Source: Thermoguttaceae bacterium (GTDB lineage: Bacteria; Planctomycetota; Planctomycetia; Pirellulales; Thermoguttaceae). Taken from it: DNA of 34,515 bases. Shown here piece after piece: positions 1-8,694 of the stretch. The notes under the pieces are model-generated. The model saw only the letters and a list, made by a program, of their open reading frames with translations. It did no database searches and was not told the DNA's origin. The position numbers were made by a program, and so were the translations under genes. Position 1 is the first letter of the stretch; every line of letters starts with the position of its first letter. The stretch lies in assembly GCA_028694795.1 (NCBI GenBank), contig JAQVKF010000016.1, positions 1-34,515 on the forward strand, given 5' to 3'.

Positions 1-2
1 GG

Positions 3-188
3 CCGGTTTCGTCGGTTGCGGGAACGGGCATCGCTGGTGTTTCGGGTAGTTTTTTAACGCTCATTTTGACCGTTTGTACAGGTTTTTGCATTGCTATTTT
101 TCGCAAAAAACGCGGAAAAAGTAGTTCCGATACATTGGAACATTGTTCGATGGATATTGCCTGTTCGTCGGGTGGGGAGTCGTTATGA
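3..188 (+). CDS. C-terminal fragment of CbiM/NikM-type ECF transporter component (PDGLE-like tail), truncated by window start
   Basis: Open frame 3 from the window edge reads PVSSVAGTGIAGVSGSFLTLILTVCTGFCIAIFRKKRGKSSS... to TGA at 186-188; ATGA overlap with the next gene (ATG 185), typical of an operon. Confidence 0.55.
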   Translation, partial: PVSSVAGTGIAGVSGSFLTLILTVCTGFCIAIFRKKRGKSSSDTLEHCSMDIACSSGGESL

Positions 189-997
189 TCGCGTCCCTGT
201 TTCGAGCCGCGACACGTATTCGAACTCTCGAATTACAGGCTGACCGCGATACATTTATTCACCATCTTCATCCGCTGGTCAAGATGGCCGTTACGCTTCT
301 TTTTTTGGTGTTTGTGATTTCGTTTGATCGCTATCAAATCAGTCCGTTGATCCCTTTTTTTTTGTATCCGGTGGGGCTGGCGATTCTGTCGGAAACCAAA
401 ATTCGACCGATCATGATCAGCCTTTTGACCGTGCTGCCATTTGTACTTTTTATCGGAATTTCTAACATGGTGCTGGATCGGCAGCTTGCGTTCACTGTGG
501 GACGCATCCCGATTTCCTATGGGATGATTTCGTCGGTTTCGATACTCCTTAAAACCATTCTGACCGTATCCGCGGTACTGCTGTTGATTTCGACCGCCCC
601 GGTCTCGGTTTTAGCGGAACAGCTCACACGGCTCAAAATCCCGTCGATACTCGTTCTTCAACTGATGCTCACCTACCGGTATATTGCTGTTCTGTTTGAA
701 GAGGCGTCGTCGATGGTGATCGCATATACACTTCGTTCGCCACGTAAACGAGGGATTGCGATGCGTGATATGGGCGTTTTCCTAGGCAATTTATTATTGC
801 GGAGTATGGATCGGGCGGATCGGATTTACCACGCGATGAAATGTCGAGGATTTCATGGAAAATACCATACGAGATTTCTAACACGTTGGTGTTGGAAAGA
901 TTTTCTTTTTGCCGGATTTTGTGGCCTCACACTTTGTTTTTTCCGTATGGTCCATATCAGCCTTTGGCTCGAACAGTTGACCGGAGGGCTGCGTTAA
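185..997 (+). CDS. cbiQ: Energy-coupling factor transporter transmembrane protein, CbiQ/EcfT family
   Basis: Hydrophobic protein with ...HHLHPLVKMAVTLLFLV... and C-terminal ...RSMDRADRIYHAMKCRGFHGKY... typical of CbiQ/EcfT; start at ATG 185 (MIASLFRAATRI) preferred over 143 because of the ATGA overlap. Confidence 0.85.
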   Translation: MIASLFRAATRIRTLELQADRDTFIHHLHPLVKMAVTLLFLVFVISFDRYQISPLIPFFLYPVGLAILSETKIRPIMISLLTVLPFVLFIGISNMVLDRQLAFTVGRIPISYGMISSVSILLKTILTVSAVLLLISTAPVSVLAEQLTRLKIPSILVLQLMLTYRYIAVLFEEASSMVIAYTLRSPRKRGIAMRDMGVFLGNLLLRSMDRADRIYHAMKCRGFHGKYHTRFLTRWCWKDFLFAGFCGLTLCFFRMVHISLWLEQLTGGLR

Positions 998-1725
998 TGA
1001 CAATTCCGAACATGATCGAAGCGGAAGGTTTGCGGGTAGTTTGCGAGGATGGATATGTGGCATTGTCGGACGTGTCTTTTTCGCTGGAGTCCGGCAGTCG
1101 TACGGCGTTGATTGGAGCCAATGGCGCGGGTAAATCGACGTTGCTGTTGTCGATGGTTGGTGTGGTTCCGTACACTTCTGGGGTGTTGCGCGTCGCGAAT
1201 GCGGTAGTGGACAAAAAAACATTCTCCGAGTTATGGAAAACGGTCGGTCTCGTGTTTCAAAATCCAGATGATCAATTGTTCACGATGAAAGTGGTGGACG
1301 ATCTGGCGTTTGGACTTCGGAATCAGGGGCTAGACGAGTTAGAGGTAGAGCGTCGTGTGACTGAAACGCTTGAAAGAATGGATATTATCCATCTTCGTAA
1401 TCGTATGCCGTCTCGACTTTCGTTGGGGGAAAAACGCAGTGTGGCGATTGGAGCCGTTTTGGCGATGGAACCGAAAGTGTTGCTTTTAGACGAACCGACA
1501 TCGTTTTTAGATCCGCGTTCACGGTCGCTTTTGGTGCGCACATTGGCTTCGTTGCCACAAACCCAGCTGATTGCCACCCACGATCTCGATTTTGCTCGTG
1601 GGCTGTGTGAACGCGTGATTATTCTTCAAAAAGGCAAAGTCCAAGCAGAGGGCAAAGCGACCGATCTTCTGTCGGATCATTCCTTGCTGATCCGATGCGG
1701 GTTGGAATTGGCCCCCCAGTTCTAA
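997..1725 (+). CDS. cbiO: ECF transporter ATP-binding protein, CbiO family
   Basis: Walker A GANGAGKST, Q-loop VFQNPDDQLF, signature LSLGEKR, Walker B VLLLDEPTSFLD, switch His ATHD; start ATG 997 overlaps the cbiQ stop (TAATG). Confidence 0.92.
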   Translation: MTIPNMIEAEGLRVVCEDGYVALSDVSFSLESGSRTALIGANGAGKSTLLLSMVGVVPYTSGVLRVANAVVDKKTFSELWKTVGLVFQNPDDQLFTMKVVDDLAFGLRNQGLDELEVERRVTETLERMDIIHLRNRMPSRLSLGEKRSVAIGAVLAMEPKVLLLDEPTSFLDPRSRSLLVRTLASLPQTQLIATHDLDFARGLCERVIILQKGKVQAEGKATDLLSDHSLLIRCGLELAPQF

Positions 1726-1868
1726 CCTTACTTTTTGGCCGTTCTAACATTCCATCCGATAGCAGTCCCATCCATTTTATTCGCTGTGACAAACACGCCG
1801 TCGGGCGTTCCCGGCCCGGCAGCGCAACGACCGCAATGGGTGGACATGTGTAGCCAGCATTTGCCCTA

Positions 1869-2143
1869 GGGCGTGTTCACGTAATTAATATGGAATATTT
1901 GAGGGTTATTGGTATCTTTGGGTCGAATATACCAGGCCATGAAATTCAGCGCAAATGTCCTTAACTATTTATTTGCTGTATATTATCATTTTAGACTCGC
2001 CACAAGTCATTTTTGGGTAGACGAAAAGTAATGGAGAGAGAACTTTTGAAAAAGTTCCCCTCCAAATCTCCCCCAGAACTTTTTACCATACGCACGAGCT
2101 GTAGCGTCGGTTAAAATGACACGACATTTATGTGAACACGTCC
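1869..2143. mobile_element. Putative 275-bp non-autonomous element (MITE/IS remnant) with ~17-bp imperfect terminal inverted repeats and TA duplication
   Basis: Left end GGGCGTGTTCACGTAATT (1869-) and reverse complement of right end GGACGTGTTCACATAAAT (-2143) match at most positions; both ends flanked by TA (1867-1868 and 2144-2145); no transposase ORF inside. Confidence 0.5.
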
Positions 2144-3069
2144 TAATTTTGGAACAGTGGTGTGGAAAGGTAACGATCACCGCCATCCGGTGCGACCGTG
2201 ACAATCGTTTTGCCCGTATATTCCGGCTTCGATGCCAATCGCGCACAGACCACCGCGTTCGTGCCGGCACTGATCCCCACGAGTAATCCTTCTTCTTTCG
2301 CGAGTCGGCGAGTCATCTTGAACGCTTCCTCATGGGTGACCGTTTCGATGGCGTTCATTAGTGAAATGTCGAAATTCTTTGGAATGAATCCCGCACCGAT
2401 TCCTTGTAGAGTATGCGGTCCAGGTTTGCCACCAGAAATGACGGGGGACGCCGCTGGTTCGACCGCCACCGCCACAAGGTTCGGATTCTGGCGTCGTAAG
2501 AATCGCGTCGTGCCGGTAAAAGTGCCGCCCGTACCGACCGCCGCGACAAAAACGTCGATTTTTCCATCTGTATCGCGCCAAATTTCTGGTCCAGTCGTCG
2601 CCTCATGTGCGGCGGGATTGGCTGGGTTCTCGAATTGCTGTGGAATCCACACATTCGGATCGTTCTCCGCAAGCTCGTTCGCTTTACGGATCGAACCGCT
2701 CATCCCCTCTACCGCCGGCGTCAATAGAAGATTTGCTCCCAACGCCGAAAAGAGCATCCGACGTTCGATGCTCATCGAATCGGGCATAACCAGCGTCAAC
2801 CGATAACCGCGAGCCGCCGCGATAAACGCCAAACCGATCCCTGTATTGCCGCTCGTGGGTTCAACGATATGCGTCACTTTCGTCAGTATTCCGGCCTGTT
2901 CCGCCGTCTCGACCATTGCACGCGCAACACGGTCCTTAACGCTCGAAAGCGGATTAAAATATTCTAATTTGACCAAAACTGTCGCTCCACCATTGGGAAC
3001 GACTCGATTCAGTCGTACCAATGGAGTGTTACCCGTCGTTTGCACGATGTCCGAAAAAATGCGCTGCAT
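2143..3069 (-). CDS. cysK: Cysteine synthase (O-acetylserine sulfhydrylase), PLP-dependent
   Basis: [25 protein letters not shown]-lysine motif, [38 protein letters not shown]. Confidence 0.93.
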   Translation of the reverse strand: MQRIFSDIVQTTGNTPLVRLNRVVPNGGATVLVKLEYFNPLSSVKDRVARAMVETAEQAGILTKVTHIVEPTSGNTGIGLAFIAAARGYRLTLVMPDSMSIERRMLFSALGANLLLTPAVEGMSGSIRKANELAENDPNVWIPQQFENPANPAAHEATTGPEIWRDTDGKIDVFVAAVGTGGTFTGTTRFLRRQNPNLVAVAVEPAASPVISGGKPGPHTLQGIGAGFIPKNFDISLMNAIETVTHEEAFKMTRRLAKEEGLLVGISAGTNAVVCARLASKPEYTGKTIVTVAPDGGDRYLSTPLFQN

Positions 3070-3271
3070 GATGGAACCTCTATTCTTTTAGATCCTTAGT
3101 GTATGAGTTTTCACTCATTTGGAAAGCTTGTTGTCCTCGTCCATTTTACCCGAAAAATTGACCGATAAAATTATTTTTTTCCATTTTTACGCCCAAATGG
3201 TTGAATTCATCGTCCCATTCGAAGTATCATGACGGTACAGAGTGTGCCCCATCGACCATGTTCGGTGGAAG

Positions 3272-3302
3272 TTGAAACACAACCAATATGGTTGTGTATA
3301 GA
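3272..3302 (+). promoter_or_regulatory. Promoter/operator candidate with perfect 8-bp inverted repeat
   Basis: TTGAAA (3272-3277) followed by ACACAACC-aatat-GGTTGTGT (3277-3297) overlapping TATAGA/GTATAG-like -10; about 65-90 bp upstream of the Gfo/Idh start. Confidence 0.45.
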
Positions 3303-3365
3303 ATATACCTCTTTACGAGAGATTTGTGAAGACGTTTCCTCGTAGAATTAAAAAAAGGAGTATCG

Positions 3366-4595
3366 ATGGCATTTTCAATGAATCGTCGTTCCGTGCTGAG
3401 TGGCACGGCGTTGGGTGCGAGTTTGTTCGCGTTGGGACGTAGCCGTGTGTTTGGTGATGACACGCCGGCACCGACCGACATTGCCGGATTTGAGAGGAAA
3501 GATGGAGAAGCGGTGGCGAAACCGTGGGAGCAGAAATTCGAGCGTAAGATTCGGATGGGACTGGTCGGATTTGGTTTGTGCCAATTTGGCGTCCAGTTCA
3601 GTTTGCAAAACCACCCGAACGTCGAACTGATCGGCGTGAGCGATCTGATTCCGGAACGTTGTGCGGAAATGGCGAAGGTGGCTGGTTGTGAAAAGACTTA
3701 TCCATCGCTTGAAGAGATGGTGAAGGACGATCGGATTGAGGCGATTTTTGTGGCGACAGACGCTCCGAGTCACGTAAAGCACTGTGTCATGGCGTTGGAG
3801 CATGGCAAACATGTCGCGTCAGCCGTTCCGGCCTGCTTTGGTTCGCTTGAACAGGCGGATATGCTTTACGAAGCGGTCAAAAAGCACTCCGGGCTGAATT
3901 ACATGCTTTTCGAGACCTCAACGTTCCATGACGATTGTTACGCGATGCGTCAGATTTACAATGCGGGCGGATTTGGCAAAATGGTTTATTCGGAAGGCGA
4001 ATACTTCCATTATAATATCGAAGGGTTGCCGTCGTACAATGGTTGGCGTAACGGTTTGCCGCCGCAGTTTTATCCGACGCATTCGAACGGTTATTATTGC
4101 TGCGTGACGGGCGGTTCATTTACGGAAGTTTCGTGCATGGGAATGCCGAGTCGATTGAAAGACGCCTATTCGACGGATAACCAGTACAAAAATCCGTTTG
4201 GCACGGAGATTGCGCTTTTCCGGACGAGTGAGGGCGGTATGGCTCGTATGGGAGTAAGCTGGGATACGCCGGGATTCAACGGCGAAATGGGGCGTGTGCG
4301 CGGAGAATTTGCTTCGTACAATAATTCGTATGATGGAACGGCGGAATCGCAGGCGATTGTCAAGAATTTAGATCTCAAGAAACCGGCACTGCCGCCAGGC
4401 GTGGAAGCGGGTTATCACGGTGGTTCGCACGGATACTTAGGTAACGAATTCGTGATGTCGATTCTCGAAGGGCGTGAACCGTTGGTGAATGTTGAATGGG
4501 CATTGAATCTGAGTGCCTCGGGTATAGTCGCTCATCAATCGGCGATGAAAGATGGTGAACTGCTGAAAATCCCGCAATATCCGTTCCCCAATTAG
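3366..4595 (+). CDS. Gfo/Idh/MocA family oxidoreductase with Tat-like signal peptide
   Basis: N-terminal MNRRSVLSGTALGASLFALGRS (RR motif), Rossmann start IRMGLVGFGLCQFGVQ, and ...EHGKHVASAVPACFGSLEQAD...; AAAAAAGGAG ribosome-binding site upstream. Confidence 0.87.
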   Translation: MAFSMNRRSVLSGTALGASLFALGRSRVFGDDTPAPTDIAGFERKDGEAVAKPWEQKFERKIRMGLVGFGLCQFGVQFSLQNHPNVELIGVSDLIPERCAEMAKVAGCEKTYPSLEEMVKDDRIEAIFVATDAPSHVKHCVMALEHGKHVASAVPACFGSLEQADMLYEAVKKHSGLNYMLFETSTFHDDCYAMRQIYNAGGFGKMVYSEGEYFHYNIEGLPSYNGWRNGLPPQFYPTHSNGYYCCVTGGSFTEVSCMGMPSRLKDAYSTDNQYKNPFGTEIALFRTSEGGMARMGVSWDTPGFNGEMGRVRGEFASYNNSYDGTAESQAIVKNLDLKKPALPPGVEAGYHGGSHGYLGNEFVMSILEGREPLVNVEWALNLSASGIVAHQSAMKDGELLKIPQYPFPN

Positions 4596-4616
4596 CCCGC
4601 TGATATTACCACCAAC

Positions 4617-4658
4617 CAAGCGGCGACGGCAGCGTACTGCCGCGAATGGTCGCTTTTT
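4617..4658 (+). terminator. Intrinsic terminator candidate after the Gfo/Idh gene
   Basis: GCGAC-(GGCAG-cgta-CTGCC)-gcgaatg-GTCGC followed by TTTTT (4654-4658). Confidence 0.5.
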
Positions 4659-4909
4659 ACTATACGGTGATGGTTCAAACTTGGTAAGCAGGCATGAATG
4701 CCCCGTGCGGACGGCCGCTTTGTTCCGGGCCCCACTGGTCAGACATGATGCCGTGTTTTTCACTTCACCCCGACCACTTGTGCAGCAAGCCGAAGGGTAA
4801 TGGGAGCCGTACCACGCGGCTCAACCACCCGACGGCCCGAATGGCTTGGATGGGGAAATAAAAAAACGGGATGGGTAAAAAGGGCCGAGAGGGGCTCCAA
4901 TGGAATCAA

Positions 4910-5677
4910 TTAGAGACGTACCGGAATGCCGCGGTCAGCGAGGTAGCGTTTCATTTGTTCAATGGTGAAGGTCCCATAGTGGGCGATTGAAGCGACAAGT
5001 ACGGCATCCGCACCACCTTGGGTAATCGCCTCATACAGATGTTCGAGTGTTCCCGCGCCACCACTGGCAATCACCGGAATATTCTGAGCCGCATCCACGA
5101 TTGCTCGCGTCATCGGAAGATCGTATCCCGTCTGCATTCCGTCGGCATCCATACTCGTTGGCAAAATCGCGCCAGCCCCCAGTTGTACGACTCGCTTCGT
5201 CCACTCAACCGCGTCAAGCCCTGCTCCTTGTGTGCCACCACGTACCACCACTTCAAACGTGGATGGCATATCGGCGTTTTTGCGTGTGTCGATTGCCACC
5301 GTAATACGGTCAGATCCAAACTCCTGAGCCGCCTCACGAACGAGTTCCGGATTTCGCACCGCGGCGGAATTCATCGAAACCTTGGAAACGCCCAATTCGA
5401 ACAACGTCCGCATGTCGCTGAGCGAACTAACGCCACCACCCACAGTCAACGGAATCGAGAGGCGTTTAACAGTACGTTCCACGGCGGCGAAAAAAGTCTG
5501 ACGCCCTTCCAAAGTCGCGGTAATATCCAGAAAAACTAACTCGTCCGCACCGGCGTCACTATACGCGGCACCCACTTCCGCCGGATCGCCCAATACCTTC
5601 AAATTGACAAAATTCACACCTTTAACCAATTTGCCATCTCGCGTATCCAGACACGGAATAATGCGACGATAATCCAT
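4910..5677 (-). CDS. hisF: Imidazole glycerol phosphate synthase cyclase subunit HisF
   Basis: RRIIPCLDTRDGKLVKGVNF, DELVFLDITAT, PLTVGGGVSS, VSMNSAAV, GYDLPMTRAI, VIASGGAGTLEHLYEA. Confidence 0.94.
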   Translation of the reverse strand: MDYRRIIPCLDTRDGKLVKGVNFVNLKVLGDPAEVGAAYSDAGADELVFLDITATLEGRQTFFAAVERTVKRLSIPLTVGGGVSSLSDMRTLFELGVSKVSMNSAAVRNPELVREAAQEFGSDRITVAIDTRKNADMPSTFEVVVRGGTQGAGLDAVEWTKRVVQLGAGAILPTSMDADGMQTGYDLPMTRAIVDAAQNIPVIASGGAGTLEHLYEAITQGGADAVLVASIAHYGTFTIEQMKRYLADRGIPVRL

Positions 5678-6005
5678 TTTGACTCCTTTGAACCGATCCT
5701 TTGGACCGTTTTCATGAAAAGGGGTTGATCTTGATTTTTCATCATTTTATGTTGTAGTTCATGATTTTGCAACCAAAAAACGCAGGCCTACACAGAGCCT
5801 ATGGAATAAATCCTAGGTGTCGATCCGATTTTTCGGAACGATTCACTCGCGTCACGGACGAACGCTGGAGAATTCGGGGCCTATCTCGGAATGGAGAATT
5901 TTACAGGCCGATTTGGCCTATGGTGAGACGTTTGCGGTCACCCGCCCGACACGTTACGTTTGAGCATAGAGCAAAGCGTCACGAATGGGAAACTAAGCTC
6001 CCGCA

Positions 6006-6035
6006 TTGTCAACCGAAACTGCTATGTGATATAAT
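6006..6035 (+). promoter_or_regulatory. Sigma70-type promoter upstream of the glycyl radical enzyme gene
   Basis: TTGTCA (6006-6011), 18-bp spacer, TATAAT (6030-6035), about 50 bp upstream of ATG 6084. Confidence 0.55.
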
Positions 6036-6083
6036 ACAGGAAGTTTTTCGTGTTCGTCCCACTGTGATGAAGAATTTTCGACT

Positions 6084-8465
6084 ATGAATCATCGTACCGC
6101 TGCATTGCGCCAAAAAAGTCTCGACACCCTGCCTTCGCTCACTGCCGAACGCGCTCGAATTGTGACCGGGTTCTATCAAGCGAATGACGGATTATATAGC
6201 ATTCCTGTGATGCGGGCCAAATGTTATTACGAAATCTGCGCTGAAAAAGCGATTTATCTTGGCGATGACGAGCTGATTGTGGGAGAACGCGGGCCTGCGC
6301 CGAAAGTGACTCCGACGTTTCCAGAGCTGACGTGTCACAGCGTGGACGATCTTCAAATTCTCAACAGCCGCCCGAAAACTTGGTACCATACGACCCCATC
6401 GGAAATCGAAACCTATGAGAAACTCGTGATTCCATATTGGCGTCATCGCACGATGCGTGATCGCATTTTCGAACGGCTCGAACCTGCGTGGCTTGACTGT
6501 TACGCGGCGGGAATTTTTACCGAATTTATGGAACAACGTGCTCCAGGACATACCGTCGCAGACGGTAAAATCTATCGAAAAGGATTGCACGAATTCCAAC
6601 GTGAAATTGACATTGCGATCCGAAATCTCGATTGGTGTAGTGATCCCCATGCTTATGAACGCCATGAACAACTCACCGCGATGCGCATTGCGTGCGACGC
6701 GTTAATCCTGTTTGCCGCACGTCACGCCGAGTTGGCCGAACAACGCGCGGCGTCCGAAACGAATCCTCAACGACGTGCGGAATTACTGAAAATCGCCGAC
6801 GTTTGCCGACATGTGCCCGCCGAAGCTCCTCGCGATTTCCACGAAGCGATCCAAATGTATTGGTTTTGCCACCTCGCGGTCATTACCGAACTCAATGGTT
6901 GGGATTCGTTCAGTCCTGGACATTTGGATCAACATTTATGGCCGTTTTATCAAGAAGGGTTGGCCGACGGTACGCTGACGCCGGAATCGGCTCGCGAACT
7001 GCTCGAATGTTTTTTCATTAAATTCAACAATCATCCCGCGCCGCCGAAGGTCGGGGTCACCGCGGAAGAAAGCGGTACTTATACCGATTTTGCGAATCTG
7101 AATCTCGCCGGTCTGCAACGCGACGGAAGTGACGGCTCGAACGCGCTGACGCATATGCTACTCGATATGATCGAAGAAATGCATCTGCTGCAACCGAGTA
7201 GTAATTTGCAGCTCTCTCGCAAAACGCCGGAAACGGTTCTCAAACATACGCTACGTGTGCTTCGAAATGGTTACGGTTTCCCGTCGATTTTTAATGCGGA
7301 TGCCGTCATTGAGGAACAACTGCGGCAAGGGAAAACGATCGAAGATGCTCGCGAAGGCGGATGCAGTGGTTGTGTCGAAACGGGTGCTTTCGGCAAAGAG
7401 GCCTACATTTTGACCGGCTATTTTAATCTCGTCAAAATTCTGGAAATCACGCTCCACAATGGACGCGATCCCCGTACGGGAAAACAACTCGGTCCGCAAA
7501 CGGGGGATTCTGAACAGATGAACACATTTGACGATTTATTCAAGGCGTTCTACCAACAGGTTTCTCATTTTCTGGAAATCAAAATGCGTGGAAATCGTCT
7601 GATCGAACAGATGTACGCACAACTGATGCCCGCTCCCTTTCTGTCGGTCATCACGGACGATTGTATTCAAAAGGGACGTGATTACAATGCCGGCGGAGCA
7701 AGGTACAATAATAATTATGTACAGTTCGTCGGTATCGGTTCGCTTACCGATTCGTTGGCCGCCGTCGCCCAAATGGTGTATACAGATAAACAGTGCACGC
7801 TTGTTGAACTTATCCGTGAATTGGACGCCAATTTTATGGAAAATGAACCACTACGTCAACGTTTGCTGCATCGAATGCCCAAATATGGGAATGACGATGA
7901 CCGAGCGGACGAGCTGATGCGGCGTTGTTTTCAACTCTGTTTTGAATTGCTGGACGGTCGTCCGAATTGCAAGGGCGGAGCTTATCGGATTGAAATGCTG
8001 CCGACGACATGCCATGTTTATTTTGGCAGCGTGACTGGTGCGACGCCGGATGGACGGTTCGCGGGGGTACCGCTCTCCGAAGGTATTTCGCCCGTTCAGG
8101 GGGCGGATCGTGAGGGACCGACGGCGGTCATTCGCAGCGTTTCGAAAATGGATCAATTAAAAGCTGGTGGAACGCTTTTGAATATGAAGTTGACCCCATC
8201 GCTTGTGGCCGATGAACGTGGCGTCGAACAGTGGAGCCATTTGGTGCGCACTTATTTCTTAATGGACGGGCATCATGTACAATTCAATGTGGTACGTGCC
8301 GAACAGCTGCGTGCGGCACAGTGTGAACCGGAAAAATATCGTGATTTGATCGTTCGTGTCGCGGGATACAGCGACTATTTTTGCGATCTCTCCGAGGCGC
8401 TGCAGGAGGAAATGATCCAACGAACGGAACATGAAGGATTCGGCGGATGCGCGTGCGGTGATTGA
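6084..8465 (+). CDS. Glycyl radical enzyme, HypD-like (trans-4-hydroxy-L-proline dehydratase-like)
   Basis: Active-site loop GGCSGCVETGAFGKEAY (Cys430, Glu432) and glycyl radical motif RVAGYSDYF (Gly761); ...RTEHEGF end extended by GGCACGD. Confidence 0.85.
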   Translation: MNHRTAALRQKSLDTLPSLTAERARIVTGFYQANDGLYSIPVMRAKCYYEICAEKAIYLGDDELIVGERGPAPKVTPTFPELTCHSVDDLQILNSRPKTWYHTTPSEIETYEKLVIPYWRHRTMRDRIFERLEPAWLDCYAAGIFTEFMEQRAPGHTVADGKIYRKGLHEFQREIDIAIRNLDWCSDPHAYERHEQLTAMRIACDALILFAARHAELAEQRAASETNPQRRAELLKIADVCRHVPAEAPRDFHEAIQMYWFCHLAVITELNGWDSFSPGHLDQHLWPFYQEGLADGTLTPESARELLECFFIKFNNHPAPPKVGVTAEESGTYTDFANLNLAGLQRDGSDGSNALTHMLLDMIEEMHLLQPSSNLQLSRKTPETVLKHTLRVLRNGYGFPSIFNADAVIEEQLRQGKTIEDAREGGCSGCVETGAFGKEAYILTGYFNLVKILEITLHNGRDPRTGKQLGPQTGDSEQMNTFDDLFKAFYQQVSHFLEIKMRGNRLIEQMYAQLMPAPFLSVITDDCIQKGRDYNAGGARYNNNYVQFVGIGSLTDSLAAVAQMVYTDKQCTLVELIRELDANFMENEPLRQRLLHRMPKYGNDDDRADELMRRCFQLCFELLDGRPNCKGGAYRIEMLPTTCHVYFGSVTGATPDGRFAGVPLSEGISPVQGADREGPTAVIRSVSKMDQLKAGGTLLNMKLTPSLVADERGVEQWSHLVRTYFLMDGHHVQFNVVRAEQLRAAQCEPEKYRDLIVRVAGYSDYFCDLSEALQEEMIQRTEHEGFGGCACGD

Positions 8466-8486
8466 TTGATTGATTGATGTACGGTG

Positions 8487-8558
8487 GCCACCAATGGCAT
8501 AAATCCCATCAGTGGTATAAAGTTCACCGATGATACAAAGGCCACCAATCAGATTGTC
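8487..8558. repeat. Degenerate 18-bp tandem repeat, about 4 copies
   Basis: gccaccaatggcataaat / cccatcagtggtataaag / ttcaccgatgatacaaag / gccaccaatcagattgtc in exact 18-bp register. Confidence 0.6.
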
Positions 8559-8570
8559 TCTTTTTTTAGG

Positions 8571-8648
8571 AAATCAGCATGAACGCCAAAGCGATTCCGA
8601 AAAAACGATCGCTTTGGAGAACGCCTCGGTCCAATAAAATCAGCATGA
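8571..8648. repeat. 10-bp hairpin flanked by 12-bp direct repeats
   Basis: AAATCAGCATGA at 8571-8582 and 8637-8648; between them CCAAAGCGAT (8586-8595) / ATCGCTTTGG (8608-8617). Confidence 0.6.
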
Positions 8649-8694
8649 CTACCGGATGAAATAACATTTATATCACAACTAAGAAGGGGAAATT

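Noticed and set aside
1422-1445. LSLGEKR instead of canonical LSGGQ in CbiO
   Set aside because: To my knowledge a common variant in ECF/Cbi ATPases, not unusual.
4675-4746. 24-codon minus-strand ORF MSDQWGPEQSGRPHGAFMPAYQV
   Set aside because: Intriguing sequence in an otherwise non-coding gap, but too short, no ribosome-binding site, no independent support.
5761-6087. 108-aa plus-strand ORF upstream of the glycyl radical enzyme
   Set aside because: Contains the likely promoter of the downstream gene and has no recognisable motif or ribosome-binding site.
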